Shown: positions 1 through 8,488 of the stretch, one piece after another
Position numbering within the stretch: the first letter of the stretch is position 1
Layout: every line of letters begins with the position of its first letter
NCBI GenBank assembly: GCA_043798435.1
Contig: JAZDOR010000010.1
Coordinates: 1 to 49,388 of the forward strand
Source of the DNA: JAGUXG01 sp043798435
Lineage (GTDB): Bacteria; UBA9089; UBA9088; JAGUXG01
DNA: 49,388 nt
Reading direction: 5' to 3'
Position numbers and translations under genes: made by a program
The notes under the pieces: generated by a model
What the model was told of the DNA's origin: nothing
The model's database searches: none
The model's input: only the letters and a program-made list of their open reading frames with translations

Positions 1-18
1 AAAATAAAAAATCAAATA

Positions 19-94
19 TTTAGACACTGATAGACACAGATGAACACAGATAATTTTTACATTTTATCAGTGAAAATCAGTGTTAATCTGTGTC
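19..94 (+). repeat. 76-bp palindromic dispersed repeat, copy 1
   Basis: Imperfect palindrome built from CACTGAT, ACACAGAT and AATCTGTGT words. A near-identical copy lies in reverse orientation at 44966-45041, with only a few mismatches over about 75 bases. It lies downstream of carB. The rest of 1-177 is AT-rich and shows no gene. Confidence 0.85.
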
Positions 95-177
95 AAAAAA
101 ACTTTATTTATTTTTTGCCATCCCAATTTACTTGAGTATAATAAGTGTGGTTAATTTTTACTTCAGAGGCTGAAGTG

Positions 178-3100
178 TTACAACAAATGAATCTCCATAT
201 GATACTCCTGAATGGGTTTTACCTCTATCTTTCCATTTATCAAGGCTGATATGCCATCGGCTGAGGCTAATGCCCCGGGGATGGTAGTGATAATAGGAAT
301 ATTATAGGCATAGGCAGTTGTTCTTATCTTCACCTCATCCTGCCTTGGTCTCTTTCCAGAGGGTGTGTTTATGACTAAGGCTATCTGGCCATTCTTCATC
401 TCGTCTATAATGTCAGGTCTCCCCTCCCCTAAGCGAAATACATTTTCACAAGCAATCCCATGTGACTTGAGAAATTTTGATGTTCCGGTAGTGCCAACTA
501 TAGCAAAACCCATATCAAAAAATTTCTTTGCTACAGGCAACACCTTCTCCTTTTCTCTATCTGTCACGCTGATAAAGACGCTTCCCTTCTTTGGCAGGAT
601 TTGTCCCGCTGCCATCTGTGCCTTAGCAAAAGCCATCCCAAAACTTGAGTCTATGCCCATAACCTCGCCAGTTGACCTCATCTCAGGGCCAAGTATAGTA
701 TCTACCCCTGAAAATCTTGTCCAGGGAAAGACAACCTCTTTGACACAAGCTATGTTTGGTATTATCTCACGAGTGAAGCCAAGATCCTTGAGCTTCTTCC
801 CGATCATTACCTTTGTTGCCAGCCTTGCCAAGGATACACCAATAGCCTTTGAGACAAAGGGTATTGTTCGTGATGCCCTTGGGTTTACCTCCAGGACATA
901 GACCTCATCATCTTTGATGGCATACTGAATATTTATCAAGCCAATCACACCAAGCTCTTTGGCTAAGGAATATGTGTTCTGCCTGATCTTTTCAAGGATA
1001 CCCGCAGAAAGTGTATGTGTTGGAAGGACACAGGCAGAATCACCTGAGTGAACACCTGCATACTCAATATGCTCCATAATCCCACCCAAGACAGTCGTCT
1101 CTCCATCTGAAATGGCATCCGCATCAATCTCAATAGCATCCTCAAGGAATTTATCCACAAGGACAGGATGAGAAGGAGAGGCCTCAACCGCCTCCCGCAT
1201 ATATTTCTCCAAATCTTCTTCATCATAGACAATTTCCATTGCCCGTCCACCTAAAACATAGGAAGGACGCATCAAAACCGGATAGCCTATTTCTTCGGCA
1301 ATCTTTTTTGCCTCTTGTGGGGATGTGCCTGTATCATTAGGGGTTTGCTTGAGCCCGATTTTTTGCAGTAGCTCCTTAAAGCGTTTGCGGTCTTCTGCCC
1401 TGTCTATGGAATCAGTTGAAGTGCCGAGAATTTTCACCCCTGCCTTCTCTAATTGAAGAGCCAGATTTAATGGTGTCTGTCCCCCAAGCTGGATAATCAC
1501 ACCCTCTGGTTTTTCTTTGTCTATAATATTCAGGATGTCTTCCAGAGTCATTGGTTCAAAGTAGAGCTTGTCTGATGTATCATAATCCGTGGAGACTGTC
1601 TCAGGGTTGCAGTTTATCATAATGGATTCAACCCCCTCTTCTTTCAAGGCAAAGGATGCCTGACAGCAACAGTAGTCAAACTCTATGCCCTGGCCTATTC
1701 TGTTTGGTCCACCACCCAGAATGATTACCTTCTTTCTATTGGATGGAGTTGTCTCATCCTCTTCTTCATAAGTAGAGTAATAATAAGGCGTGGTTGATTC
1801 AAACTCTGCCGCACAGGTATCCACTAACTTAAAGACAGGCTCTATGCCCTTGCCTTTTCTGAAACTACGAATAGACATCTCATCTGAGTCTAACAAATAC
1901 GCCAACTGCCTATCGCTAAACCCATATTGCTTAGCCTTTCGCAGTAGTTCACTTGAGATTCGGGGTTCGGGGTTCGGGGATCGGGGATCGGGGATCGGGG
2001 ATCGGGGATCGGGGTTCGGGGATCGGGGATCGGGGGTCAAGGTTCCAGGTTCCAGGTTCAAGGTTCCAGGTTCCAGGTTCAAGGTTATAGGTTCCAGATT
2101 CAAGGTTATAGGTTCCAGGTTCAAGGTTCCAGGTTCAAGGGTCAAGGTTATAGGTTCTAGGGTCAAGGTTCTATGTTCTAAGTTTAAGGTTCTATGTTCT
2201 ATGTTCAAGGTTCTATGTTCTAAGTTTAAGGTTCTATGTTCAAGGTTCAAGGTTCTGTATTCTGGATTCTGAATTCTGAATTCTGAATTCTGGATTCTGT
2301 CTTCTGTCTTCTGAATTCTGGATTCTTCCTCCTGACTCCTGTCTTCTGTATTCTGTATTCTGTATTCTGGATTCTGAATTCTTCCTCCTGACTCCTGTCT
2401 TCTGTATTCTGTATTCTGGATTCTGAATTCTGGATTCTGAATTCTTTCTCCTGACACCTGACCCCTGACCCCTGACCCCTGACCCCTGATCTCTTCCTCC
2501 ATCTCCACAATCTGCCTGATATTCTCCAAAAACCACCTATCTATCTTAGTCAACTGATATATCTCTTCTATTCCCATCCCCATCTTAATCGCCTCTCTGA
2601 TATAAAAAATCCTCTCAGAATTTGGCACAACCAACTTTTCTTTAATCCTCTCTTCTGTATTCTGTATTCTGTATTCTGTATTCTGTATCCTATCCTTTCC
2701 ATCCCCACCAAGCCCTGCTCTACCTATCTCCAAAGACCTCAATCCTTTCTGTAAAGCCTCCTTGAATGTCCTGCCAATAGCCATTGCCTCGCCCACAGAT
2801 TTCATTGAGGTTGTAAGCACATCCGTAGCTTGAGCAAACTTTTCAAAGGTAAACCTGGGAATCTTGATGACGCAGTAATCAATGGTCGGCTCAAATGAGG
2901 CTGGGGTTTTTTTGGTAATATCATTGGGAATCTCATCAAGGGTATAGCCAACAGCCAGCTTTGCCGCAATTTTAGCAATTGGAAAACCAGTAGCCTTTGA
3001 GGCAAGGGCAGAGCTTCTTGATACCCTTGGGTTTATCTCAATCACCACCATCCGACCGTCCTCAGGATTTATAGCAAACTGAACATTTGAGCCGCCTGTC

Positions 3101-3933
3101 TGGACGCCAATCTCACGGATGACAGCAATCGCTGCATCCCTCATCTTCTGGTATTCTTTGTCTGTAAGGGTCTGAGCAGGGGCAACGGTGATGGAATCCC
3201 CTGTATGAACACCCATCGGATCAAGATTTTCTATAGAGCAGATGATGACCACATTATCCTTGACATCACGCATTACCTCAAGTTCATACTCCTTCCAGCC
3301 AAGAACAGATTCTTCAATCAGGATTTCACCAATCATACTTGCCTCTATTCCGGATTGAGAAAACCCGACAAACTCCTCTTTATTAAAGGCAATCCCTCCA
3401 CCTGTTCCACCAAGGGTGAAGCTCGGTCGTATAACCAGAGGAAACCCCAATTCTTCTGCTACTTTCCAGGCATCTTCCATAGTGTATGCCAGCCCACTCC
3501 TTGGCACATCCAAGCCAATCTTCTCCATAGCCTCCTTGAACTGCTTTCTATCCTCTGCCTTTTTGATAGCAGCATAATCCGCACCAATCATTTCAACGCC
3601 AAACCTCTCTAAGATACCCATTTCCGCCACCTTCACCGCCACATTAAGTCCGGTCTGCCCCCCTAAGGTCGGCAGGATGGCATCAGGACGCTCTTTCTCA
3701 ATAATCTTGGCTACAATCTCAGGGGTAACAGGCTCAATATATATTCGGTCTGCTGTCTGTGGATCAGTCATAATCGTAGCAGGGTTTGAATTTATCAGGA
3801 CGACAGAGTACCCCTCTTCCTTCAGAGCCTTGCAAGCCTGAGTGCCTGAGTAGTCAAACTCACAGCCCTGGCCGATGATAATAGGCCCTGCACCTATGAT
3901 TAAAATTTTGTGCAAATCTCGTCGTTTTGGCAT
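178..3933 (-). CDS. carB: Carbamoyl-phosphate synthase large subunit with heptamer-repeat insertions
   Basis: Makes carbamoyl phosphate from ammonia (supplied by CarA), bicarbonate and two ATP, for arginine and pyrimidine synthesis in the cytoplasm. The first synthetase half (about residues 1-400) and the second (from about 733, opening with GGGPNRIGQGIEFDY) are both present, followed by the MGS-like allosteric domain (about 1115-1251). The protein has 1251 residues against about 1070 for the family. The surplus is two repeat blocks in the oligomerisation region: about 15 residues near 414-428 (RIQNTEY units) and about 180 residues at 480-661 (RIQNTEY, then TLNLEP, then DPRSPNP units). Flanking family sequence resumes on both sides (NIRQIVEMEEE before, LLRKAKQYGFSDRQLAYL after). 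A purine-rich AAGGGG lies about 9 bases before the ATG. Identity is certain; whether the enlarged enzyme works is unknown. Confidence 0.97.
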   Translation of the reverse strand: MPKRRDLHKILIIGAGPIIIGQGCEFDYSGTQACKALKEEGYSVVLINSNPATIMTDPQTADRIYIEPVTPEIVAKIIEKERPDAILPTLGGQTGLNVAVKVAEMGILERFGVEMIGADYAAIKKAEDRKQFKEAMEKIGLDVPRSGLAYTMEDAWKVAEELGFPLVIRPSFTLGGTGGGIAFNKEEFVGFSQSGIEASMIGEILIEESVLGWKEYELEVMRDVKDNVVIICSIENLDPMGVHTGDSITVAPAQTLTDKEYQKMRDAAIAVIREIGVQTGGSNVQFAINPEDGRMVVIEINPRVSRSSALASKATGFPIAKIAAKLAVGYTLDEIPNDITKKTPASFEPTIDYCVIKIPRFTFEKFAQATDVLTTSMKSVGEAMAIGRTFKEALQKGLRSLEIGRAGLGGDGKDRIQNTEYRIQNTEERIKEKLVVPNSERIFYIREAIKMGMGIEEIYQLTKIDRWFLENIRQIVEMEEEIRGQGSGVRGQVSGERIQNPEFRIQNTEYRRQESGGRIQNPEYRIQNTEDRSQEEESRIQKTEDRIQNSEFRIQNPEYRTLNLEHRTLNLEHRTLNIEHRTLNLEHRTLTLEPITLTLEPGTLNLEPITLNLEPITLNLEPGTLNLEPGTLTPDPRSPNPDPRSPIPDPRSPNPEPRISSELLRKAKQYGFSDRQLAYLLDSDEMSIRSFRKGKGIEPVFKLVDTCAAEFESTTPYYYSTYEEEDETTPSNRKKVIILGGGPNRIGQGIEFDYCCCQASFALKEEGVESIMINCNPETVSTDYDTSDKLYFEPMTLEDILNIIDKEKPEGVIIQLGGQTPLNLALQLEKAGVKILGTSTDSIDRAEDRKRFKELLQKIGLKQTPNDTGTSPQEAKKIAEEIGYPVLMRPSYVLGGRAMEIVYDEEDLEKYMREAVEASPSHPVLVDKFLEDAIEIDADAISDGETTVLGGIMEHIEYAGVHSGDSACVLPTHTLSAGILEKIRQNTYSLAKELGVIGLINIQYAIKDDEVYVLEVNPRASRTIPFVSKAIGVSLARLATKVMIGKKLKDLGFTREIIPNIACVKEVVFPWTRFSGVDTILGPEMRSTGEVMGIDSSFGMAFAKAQMAAGQILPKKGSVFISVTDREKEKVLPVAKKFFDMGFAIVGTTGTSKFLKSHGIACENVFRLGEGRPDIIDEMKNGQIALVINTPSGKRPRQDEVKIRTTAYAYNIPIITTIPGALASADGISALINGKIEVKPIQEYHMEIHLL
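1951..2494. repeat. Composite heptanucleotide array inside carB
   Basis: Successive blocks of 7-bp units on the plus strand: GGGGATC/GGGGTTC (about 1965-2035), GGTTCCA/GGTTCAA/GGTTATA/GGTTCTA (about 2038-2250), ATTCTGA/ATTCTGG/CTTCTGT (about 2250-2450) and ACCCCTG (about 2455-2490). Three 7-bp units make 21 bp, so the peptide also repeats every seven residues. In the GGTTCNA block the unit in the phase that would give TGA on the coding strand is always the CCA, TAT or CTA variant and never CAA, so the frame stays open. A smaller ATTCTGT block (about 2651-2690) lies in the same gene. Confidence 0.95.
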
Positions 3934-3974
3934 AATTTTTACCCCTTATTTTTGAATGGTACTGTCAACGACTA

Positions 3975-4154
3975 ACCACAGAGTCCACAGAGAAAAACTA
4001 TACCTTTCCTGTTTTTTACTCTGTGCCCTCTAATATTTATATTATCTGAAAGTCTTTAAGCCCATTACTTACCATGCAGAAAATCTTTTTGAGAACATAG
4101 AGTCAGTTCATCTTTAATCTTTAGCTAAAATAAACTCTGTGCCCTCTGTGGTTT
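3975..4154. repeat. Palindromic repeat with CCACAGAG arms
   Basis: The left arm (about 3975-3996, ACCACAGAGTCCACAGAG) is answered by CTCTGTGCCCTCTGTGGT at about 4135-4153, around an AT-rich centre with no gene. It lies upstream of carB and belongs to the same class of short-word palindromes seen at 31641 and 48839. Confidence 0.7.
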
Positions 4155-4174
4155 CTTTCATATTTTATCATACT

Positions 4175-4534
4175 TTATTTGACACTACCATAAAAGCCCA
4201 TCCGTCTACACGGTTTTTCAGGTGGTATCATAAGTTGACGAATTACCTCAAAGATTGTCTGAATTTCTTCATCGTGTTTTTCAATCTTTCTTTCAAGTTC
4301 AGTTAACTTATATGCCAGTTCTTTATGCGTTGAAAGGATTTCTCTAAGTTTTACAAATGTCCGCATAATCGCAACATTAACTATAATAGCCCTTTCGCTA
4401 TTAAGAATACTTGAAAGCATGGCTACTCCTTGCTCTGTAAATGCATAAGGTAAATAACGACGACCACCCCAACTTGAGGTGCCAAATTGGCACCTCAAGA
4501 AATCCTTATATTCTTTTAGGTTCTTTGACTCATC
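4175..4534 (-). pseudogene. ORF6N (phage antirepressor-like) gene, 5' truncated
   Basis: The reading frame carries the conserved C-terminal part of ORF6N proteins: GTSSWGGRRYLPYAFTEQG, then MLSSILNSERAI, IMRTFVKLRE and a coiled tail ending in PPEKPCRRMGF. The N-terminal half of the ORF6N domain is missing: a stop at 4535-4537 closes the frame, and no ATG with a ribosome site precedes the conserved block. The truncation point abuts the broken hsdS directly, which suggests one deletion removed the 5' end of this gene. ORF6N genes often ride with phage or restriction islands. Confidence 0.7.
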
Positions 4535-4780
4535 TTACCTTAATCTCCAAATTCTCTTCTATCTCCCCTTCAATCAATCTCGGCAAAAGCATAGCACGGG
4601 TTTGGCGGAAGGTCTGGTTTCATCAGTAATATCCGTTGGAGCAATAAAAGGGAATTCATCACCGAAATATTCTTTAATTGCTGTTGGTGGAGTTTTATCG
4701 GTAACTACTCGACCAATTTCCTTAATCTTTTTTGTTTCCCACCTATTTTCCATAGCACTTTTCCTCATCTCATCCACCAC
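4530..4780 (-). pseudogene. hsdS: Type I restriction specificity subunit, internally deleted and frameshifted
   Basis: The first about 60 codons match the start of an HsdS target-recognition domain (TPPTAIKEYFGDEFPFIAPTD). The frame then changes near 4575, and another frame reads LLPRLIEGEIEENLEIKVR to a stop at 4530-4532, which is the usual HsdS C-terminus. About 300 or more codons between are gone. The gene follows the YhcG-like gene by a few bases and opens with GTG. It cannot recognise DNA as it stands. Confidence 0.7.
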
Positions 4781-4786
4781 AATAAT

Positions 4787-5809
4787 TTAGTTTTCCTCAT
4801 ACCCTTCAGGTTCAGGCAAGGGTAGGGAATGCAACTTTTGTTTAAGCAATTTTTGGTCAATAATTTTTGTTTTATAGCTGGCTATCTTCATTGGTGAGAC
4901 TGTTTTGCTCATTGCTATTCGCACAACTTCTTCATCCTTTGACTTACAGAGGATTAGACCTACAGATGGATTTTCATCATTTAGCTTCAGTTTCTCATCG
5001 ATTGCAGCTAAATAAAACTGCATCTTGCCAACATATTCGGGTTTAAACTTTCCAATCTTCAATTCTACTGCTATAAGACACTTCAAGACTCTATGATAAA
5101 ACAACAAATCTACTTTATAGTCCTCGTTTCCAACAGTTACCTTATATTCATCTCCTACCAGTGTAAAATATCTACCAAATTCAAGGAAGAACTGTTTTAA
5201 GTTTCCTACAATTGACTTACGCAAATCTTTTTCTGAAAAATCATCCTTTAATCCAAGAAAGTCAAATATATACTCATCCTTAAAATGTGCCAGGATATTC
5301 TTTTCTTTGGTATAAGGGATTAATTTATCTGCCTTTTTTGAGAGCATAAATCGTTCGTATAAAGAAGAATCAATCTGTCTCTCAAGTTCCCTCTTACTCC
5401 AATTTTCACTTATGCAGGTTTTTAAGTAAAACTCTTTTTCTTCGATGGTTTCTGTATGATGCAATATCATTAAGTTCTGTGTCCACGACAATTCTCTCAC
5501 CAGTGGTGAGAGTTTTTCGTTGTTTTTATAAGTTTCGTAAAATTGTTTCATCCGCCATAAATTTTGAACAGAAAATCCCTTCATATCAGGGAATTCTCGC
5601 TGTAAATCTATAGATAACCTCTCTACAACACCTTCACCCCAATCAGAAATCTCTACCTTCTCATAAATACCTTTACCTATATGAAGATACAATTCAACTA
5701 ATTGCTTATTAACTGTTTGATAGGCCTTTTGGCGAGCAGAGATAATCTCTGCCTTCAATTTGCCAACAAATTCTCTGTATTCATCAGATTTTACAATATC
5801 TCTTCTCAT
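4787..5809 (-). CDS. YhcG/DUF1016 family PD-(D/E)XK nuclease-domain protein
   Basis: 340 residues, a full-length member of the DUF1016 (YhcG) family. These proteins have a helical N-terminal domain and a C-terminal PD-(D/E)XK nuclease fold, and often accompany type I restriction genes. Visible: the N-terminal REFVGKLKAEIISARQ helix, ELYLHIGKGIYEK, SVQNLWRMKQFYE, and the nuclease core VDLLFYHR followed by VELKIG, supplying the acidic residues and the E-x-K. It is the only intact gene in the decayed restriction locus between carB and carA. Its role is not established for the family beyond a link to DNA defence or mobile DNA. Confidence 0.85.
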   Translation of the reverse strand: MRRDIVKSDEYREFVGKLKAEIISARQKAYQTVNKQLVELYLHIGKGIYEKVEISDWGEGVVERLSIDLQREFPDMKGFSVQNLWRMKQFYETYKNNEKLSPLVRELSWTQNLMILHHTETIEEKEFYLKTCISENWSKRELERQIDSSLYERFMLSKKADKLIPYTKEKNILAHFKDEYIFDFLGLKDDFSEKDLRKSIVGNLKQFFLEFGRYFTLVGDEYKVTVGNEDYKVDLLFYHRVLKCLIAVELKIGKFKPEYVGKMQFYLAAIDEKLKLNDENPSVGLILCKSKDEEVVRIAMSKTVSPMKIASYKTKIIDQKLLKQKLHSLPLPEPEGYEEN

Positions 5810-5846
5810 TACCCAACCTCTGTTTCAACCATTTTTTAATATTTCC

Positions 5847-5990
5847 CTATTGAAACTTAGAATCAGCAAAACGCAAGAATATCAATCCCAAAACCGGCTC
5901 GGCGTAATCTGAAGCCTTTAATTTAGAATTAGCCCGCAGATTATCCGCCGCATCCCACAATCTTTGTTCCAAAGACCTTTCTTTTTTCAA
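5847..5990 (-). pseudogene. hsdM: N-terminal fragment of a type I methyltransferase (HsdM)
   Basis: A 47-codon frame reads SLEQRLWDAADNLRANSK and then SDYAEPVLGLIFLRFAD, the hallmark N-terminus of HsdM/N6-adenine methylases, before a TAG. Its TTG start (5988-5990) overlaps the carA stop (TTGA) and is preceded by AAAGGAGG, so the original translation start survives though everything after residue 47 is deleted. It shows that the restriction island was inserted directly behind carA. Confidence 0.75.
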
Positions 5991-7080
5991 GCCAAAACCT
6001 CCTTTCTTCTTTTTATCATCTCAGTAAATTCGTTGAATAGATAGCTGGCATCGTGTGGTCCCGGGGATGCCTCCGGGTGGTATTGGACAGAGAAGATAGG
6101 CAGGCTTTTGTGCCTCATTCCCTCAAGGGTCTGGTCATTTAGGTTGATGTGGGTTATCTCTATATCATCAGGCAGAGATTCAATATCCACACAGAAGCCG
6201 TGGTTTTGAGAGGTGATGTCAATCTTTCCTGTTTTCAGGTCTTTGACAGGCTGATTTCCTCCCCTGTGGCCAAACTTGAGCTTGTAGGTTTTTCCACCAA
6301 GGGCTAAACCTAAAATCTGATGCCCCAAACATATCCCGAAGATTGGTAAGCCTGTGCGAATAAGCCTTCTTACTGTATCTATAGCATTTAGAACACCTGC
6401 AGGGTCTCCTGGGCCATTAGAAAGAAAGATACCGTCTGGATTTAGGGCAAGAATTTCATCAGAGGATGTGCTTGCCGGGACTATCGTGACATTACACCCT
6501 GCATCTGTTAGCATTCTGAGAATGTTATATTTTATCCCAAAGTCTATTGCTACTACCTTGAATCGGTAATCGGTAATCGGTAATCGGTAATTTCTTTGCA
6601 GGTTACTTCCTTGACTAAGTCTCTGCCGACTAATCCAGGAGAGGCTTTTGCTTTTGCCACAAGGCTTTCTGGGTCTAAGTCCAATGTTGAGATGACTGCC
6701 TTCATTGCCCCTTGGGTTCTTATATGCTTGGTCAATGCCCTGGTGTCTGTGCCTTCTATACCGATGATATTATGCTCTTTCAGGTAATCAGGAAGGCTCT
6801 TCTTTGCCCTCCAATTACTGTAAATTCTGCTGTATTCTTTAACCACAAACCCTTCAACCTGCGGTCTTTCCGACTCAATATCCTCGTCGTTCACACCATA
6901 ATTTCCTATCAAGGGATAGGTCATGGTTACAATCTGACCTTTGTATGATGGGTCTGTCAGGATCTCCTGATAGCCGCTCATGCTGGTGTTAAAGACTATC
7001 TCACCAGACTTCTCACCGCTTGCACCAAACCCCTCACCCTCAAACCACCTTCCATCCTCTAAGGCAATGATTGTTTTCAT
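5987..7080 (-). pseudogene. carA: Carbamoyl-phosphate synthase small subunit, frameshifted by a heptamer array
   Basis: CarA hydrolyses glutamine and channels ammonia to CarB. Codons from 7080 to about 6600 encode the N-terminal domain (VFNTSMSGYQEILTDPSY, GIEGTDTRALTKHIR). The frame then runs into four copies of a 7-bp repeat (6561-6588) and stops at TAG. The next frame continues with KVVAIDFGIKYNILRML and the whole class I amidotransferase domain: FLSNGPGDP, the nucleophile motif GICLGHQ, and YHPEASPGPHD. Both halves are otherwise intact and sum to about 360 residues, the family norm. Two or five copies of the repeat would restore the frame; four do not. Either the gene is broken, phase-variable or read by slippage, or the copy number is an assembly error. 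The stop at 5987 is followed at once by hsdM debris. Confidence 0.9.
6561..6588. repeat. Heptamer AATCGGT x4 in carA
   Basis: Four perfect copies of AATCGGT (28 bp), so the reading frame moves by one base relative to a multiple of three. Related words (AATCGGT, AACCGGT, AACCGAT) form a palindrome at about 36654-36712. Confidence 0.95.
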
Positions 7081-7235
7081 CAGGTTAAAATTTTTGTAAC
7101 CGCAAAGTTCGCTAAGAATTATAATTAATTTACTACTCTTTTTACCCCTTACTTTAATTAGTAGAAAAATGAACCTATCCCTTTTTCTCTTTATTTCCTG
7201 ATAACTATTGACCAGTAACTAATGACTATCTGTCT

Positions 7236-7385
7236 AATCCCCTTTTCATTGGGTCGGCTTCAATCTCGAATCTCGAATTGCGAATCTCGAATCTATCTAT
7301 TTCCTATCTTCAGATCCGCAATCCGCGATCCGCAATTCCCGATTTAAACATCCCCTTTTCATTGTCTTCTCGTGGTTCAACTACC
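7236..7385. repeat. Composite repeat: two 17-bp motifs bracketing heptamers (downstream of PIN pair)
   Basis: CCCCTTTTCATTGGGTC occurs at about 7239-7255, and a partial copy (CCCCTTTTCATTG) at about 7352-7364. Between them are 7-bp words AATCTCG and GATCCGC/AATCCGC. The same arrangement recurs at 8190-8330 on the other side of the PIN gene pair. The rest of 7081-7449 shows no gene; a TATAAT-like box at about 7118-7123 could serve carA. Confidence 0.7.
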
Positions 7386-7449
7386 CTCTGGCAAGCCTCT
7401 ATTTTCAAAGAGCTAAGACACCCTTTTCCGTATGGGTCTGATTTTGGCC

Positions 7450-7683
7450 TTATATTAACCCTATTTTTTCCCATATCCCTTTCTTCTCTTGCCTCACCTT
7501 TTTAATCAACTCAATTACCTCTTTCCTGCTCATTGCCTCGGTCTTCTGCTCTAATTCTGCTACAGAGTTACCCTTGTTTAGACCTATCATCTGGAAAAAC
7601 TTGATTGCCTTTATGGGACCTAAGTTCTCATATAAGGTTTCCACCCCTTCCTCTAAAATCTCTTCAGCAATCATTGCATTCAT
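7450..7683 (-). CDS. Small protein paired with a PIN toxin (putative antitoxin or partner)
   Basis: 77 residues with no domain I can name. It is rich in Glu and Lys, with a predicted helical N-terminal half (LEEGVETLYENLGPIKAIKF) and a C-terminal helix rich in K and E (SRKEVIELIKKVRQEKK). Its ATG follows the PIN gene stop directly (TAAATG), so the two are translationally coupled. Being second in the operon is opposite to the usual VapB-VapC order. It could be the neutralising partner of the PIN nuclease, but this rests on position only. Confidence 0.6.
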   Translation of the reverse strand: MNAMIAEEILEEGVETLYENLGPIKAIKFFQMIGLNKGNSVAELEQKTEAMSRKEVIELIKKVRQEKKGIWEKIGLI

Positions 7684-8151
7684 TTACTCCACCTCCATCT
7701 CTTCTAAAAAATTCACTGGATTTCTTATCTTGATACTATACCCTAATTTATGTAAATTAGCCTCAAATACTGAAGCATTTTTAGTCAGTTCGTCATCGCA
7801 GGTGAGAAGAAATGTGCAACTTTGCAATGAAGCCGCTATATGTAAAGCATCCATGAAATCCTTCAATTTACAGGCAGATTTAACATCATCCGCCAGCTTT
7901 ATGAGCTGATCATCAACCTGGATTAGTTCAATAGCACTACTATTTATCAGAGATTCAACCTGCTCTTTCTTCTCTATATCTTCAATCAGTGAGACTTCGG
8001 CTATTGCTGCCTCAGAGGTGATTATCTTCAAGAGACCAGCAGATTTCATCAGAAGAAGCTTATTCAAGGACTCAGCCTCATCAAGTATTCTCTCCTGTCT
8101 CAAATCGTCAAATGGTCTACACCATACATTAGTATCCAGATATACCTTCAT
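7684..8151 (-). CDS. PIN-domain ribonuclease (VapC-like)
   Basis: 155 residues with the PIN fold signature: N-terminal YLDTNVW with the first catalytic Asp, an acidic residue near EVSLIEDIE, and the D-x-x-D pair in LKDFMDALHIAAS followed by TCDDEL. PIN toxins cut RNA using four acidic residues and a metal ion. A weak AGGTAGGGA precedes the ATG. The coupled 77-codon gene follows. The pair is bracketed on both sides by matching composite repeats (7236-7385 and 8190-8330), as a mobile cassette would be. Confidence 0.85.
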   Translation of the reverse strand: MKVYLDTNVWCRPFDDLRQERILDEAESLNKLLLMKSAGLLKIITSEAAIAEVSLIEDIEKKEQVESLINSSAIELIQVDDQLIKLADDVKSACKLKDFMDALHIAASLQSCTFLLTCDDELTKNASVFEANLHKLGYSIKIRNPVNFLEEMEVE

Positions 8152-8189
8152 CTTCCCTACCTATTATAAACCATCTGCCTAACTATCGC

Positions 8190-8330
8190 AATCCCCTTTT
8201 CATTGGGTCAAAATACAATGTTCAATTATCAATCTTCAATTATCAATTCCCTCCATCTCTTAATTGATCATTGATAATTGTTAATTGATAATTCTCCTTC
8301 ATCCCCTTTTCATTGGGTCAGTGTTTCAAC
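8190..8330. repeat. Composite repeat: two 17-bp motifs bracketing heptamers (upstream of PIN pair)
   Basis: CCCCTTTTCATTGGGTC at about 8193-8209 and again at about 8303-8319. Between them are 7-bp-like words CAATTAT, CAATCTT and the reverse ATTGATA/ATTGTTA, forming an imperfect hairpin. The second copy is followed by GTGTTTCAAC, which recalls CRISPR repeat ends, but the 111-bp spacing and the content are not those of an array. Confidence 0.7.
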
Positions 8331-8488
8331 TCCTCTTCTATATACTGTAATACATCTTCTATGCTCAACTTAGGAGTTGGCTCTATCTTTTCTTCAACAT
8401 GCTTGTGATGAAGAAAGGTTTTAATCTCTTTGTAATCTGGGAAACTATCTTGCTCTGCCTGAGAAGGTCTATTATCCCATACATTCTT
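8318..8488 (-). pseudogene. Open stretch without a start codon, possible fragment
   Basis: About 56 codons lie between two in-frame stops (RPSQAEQDSFPDYKEIKTF, then PTPKLSIEDVLQYIEEELKH). Composition is protein-like, but no ATG, GTG or TTG with a ribosome site is visible. It overlaps the 3' end of the 99-residue gene in another frame, so it may be the downstream part of a frameshifted partner gene. I cannot assign it to a family. Confidence 0.3.

Noticed and set aside
1790..2272. Long plus-strand open frame rich in GSRFKV repeats
   Set aside because: It is the antisense of the heptamer array in carB; low complexity keeps all frames open.
3205..3612. Open frame antisense to carB
   Set aside because: Shadow of strongly conserved CarB codons on the other strand.
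7236..8330. CRISPR array based on CCCCTTTTCATTGGGTC
   Set aside because: Only four copies, spaced about 111 bp in two pairs 0.8 kb apart, with repeat-like rather than spacer-like content, and no cas gene in the window.
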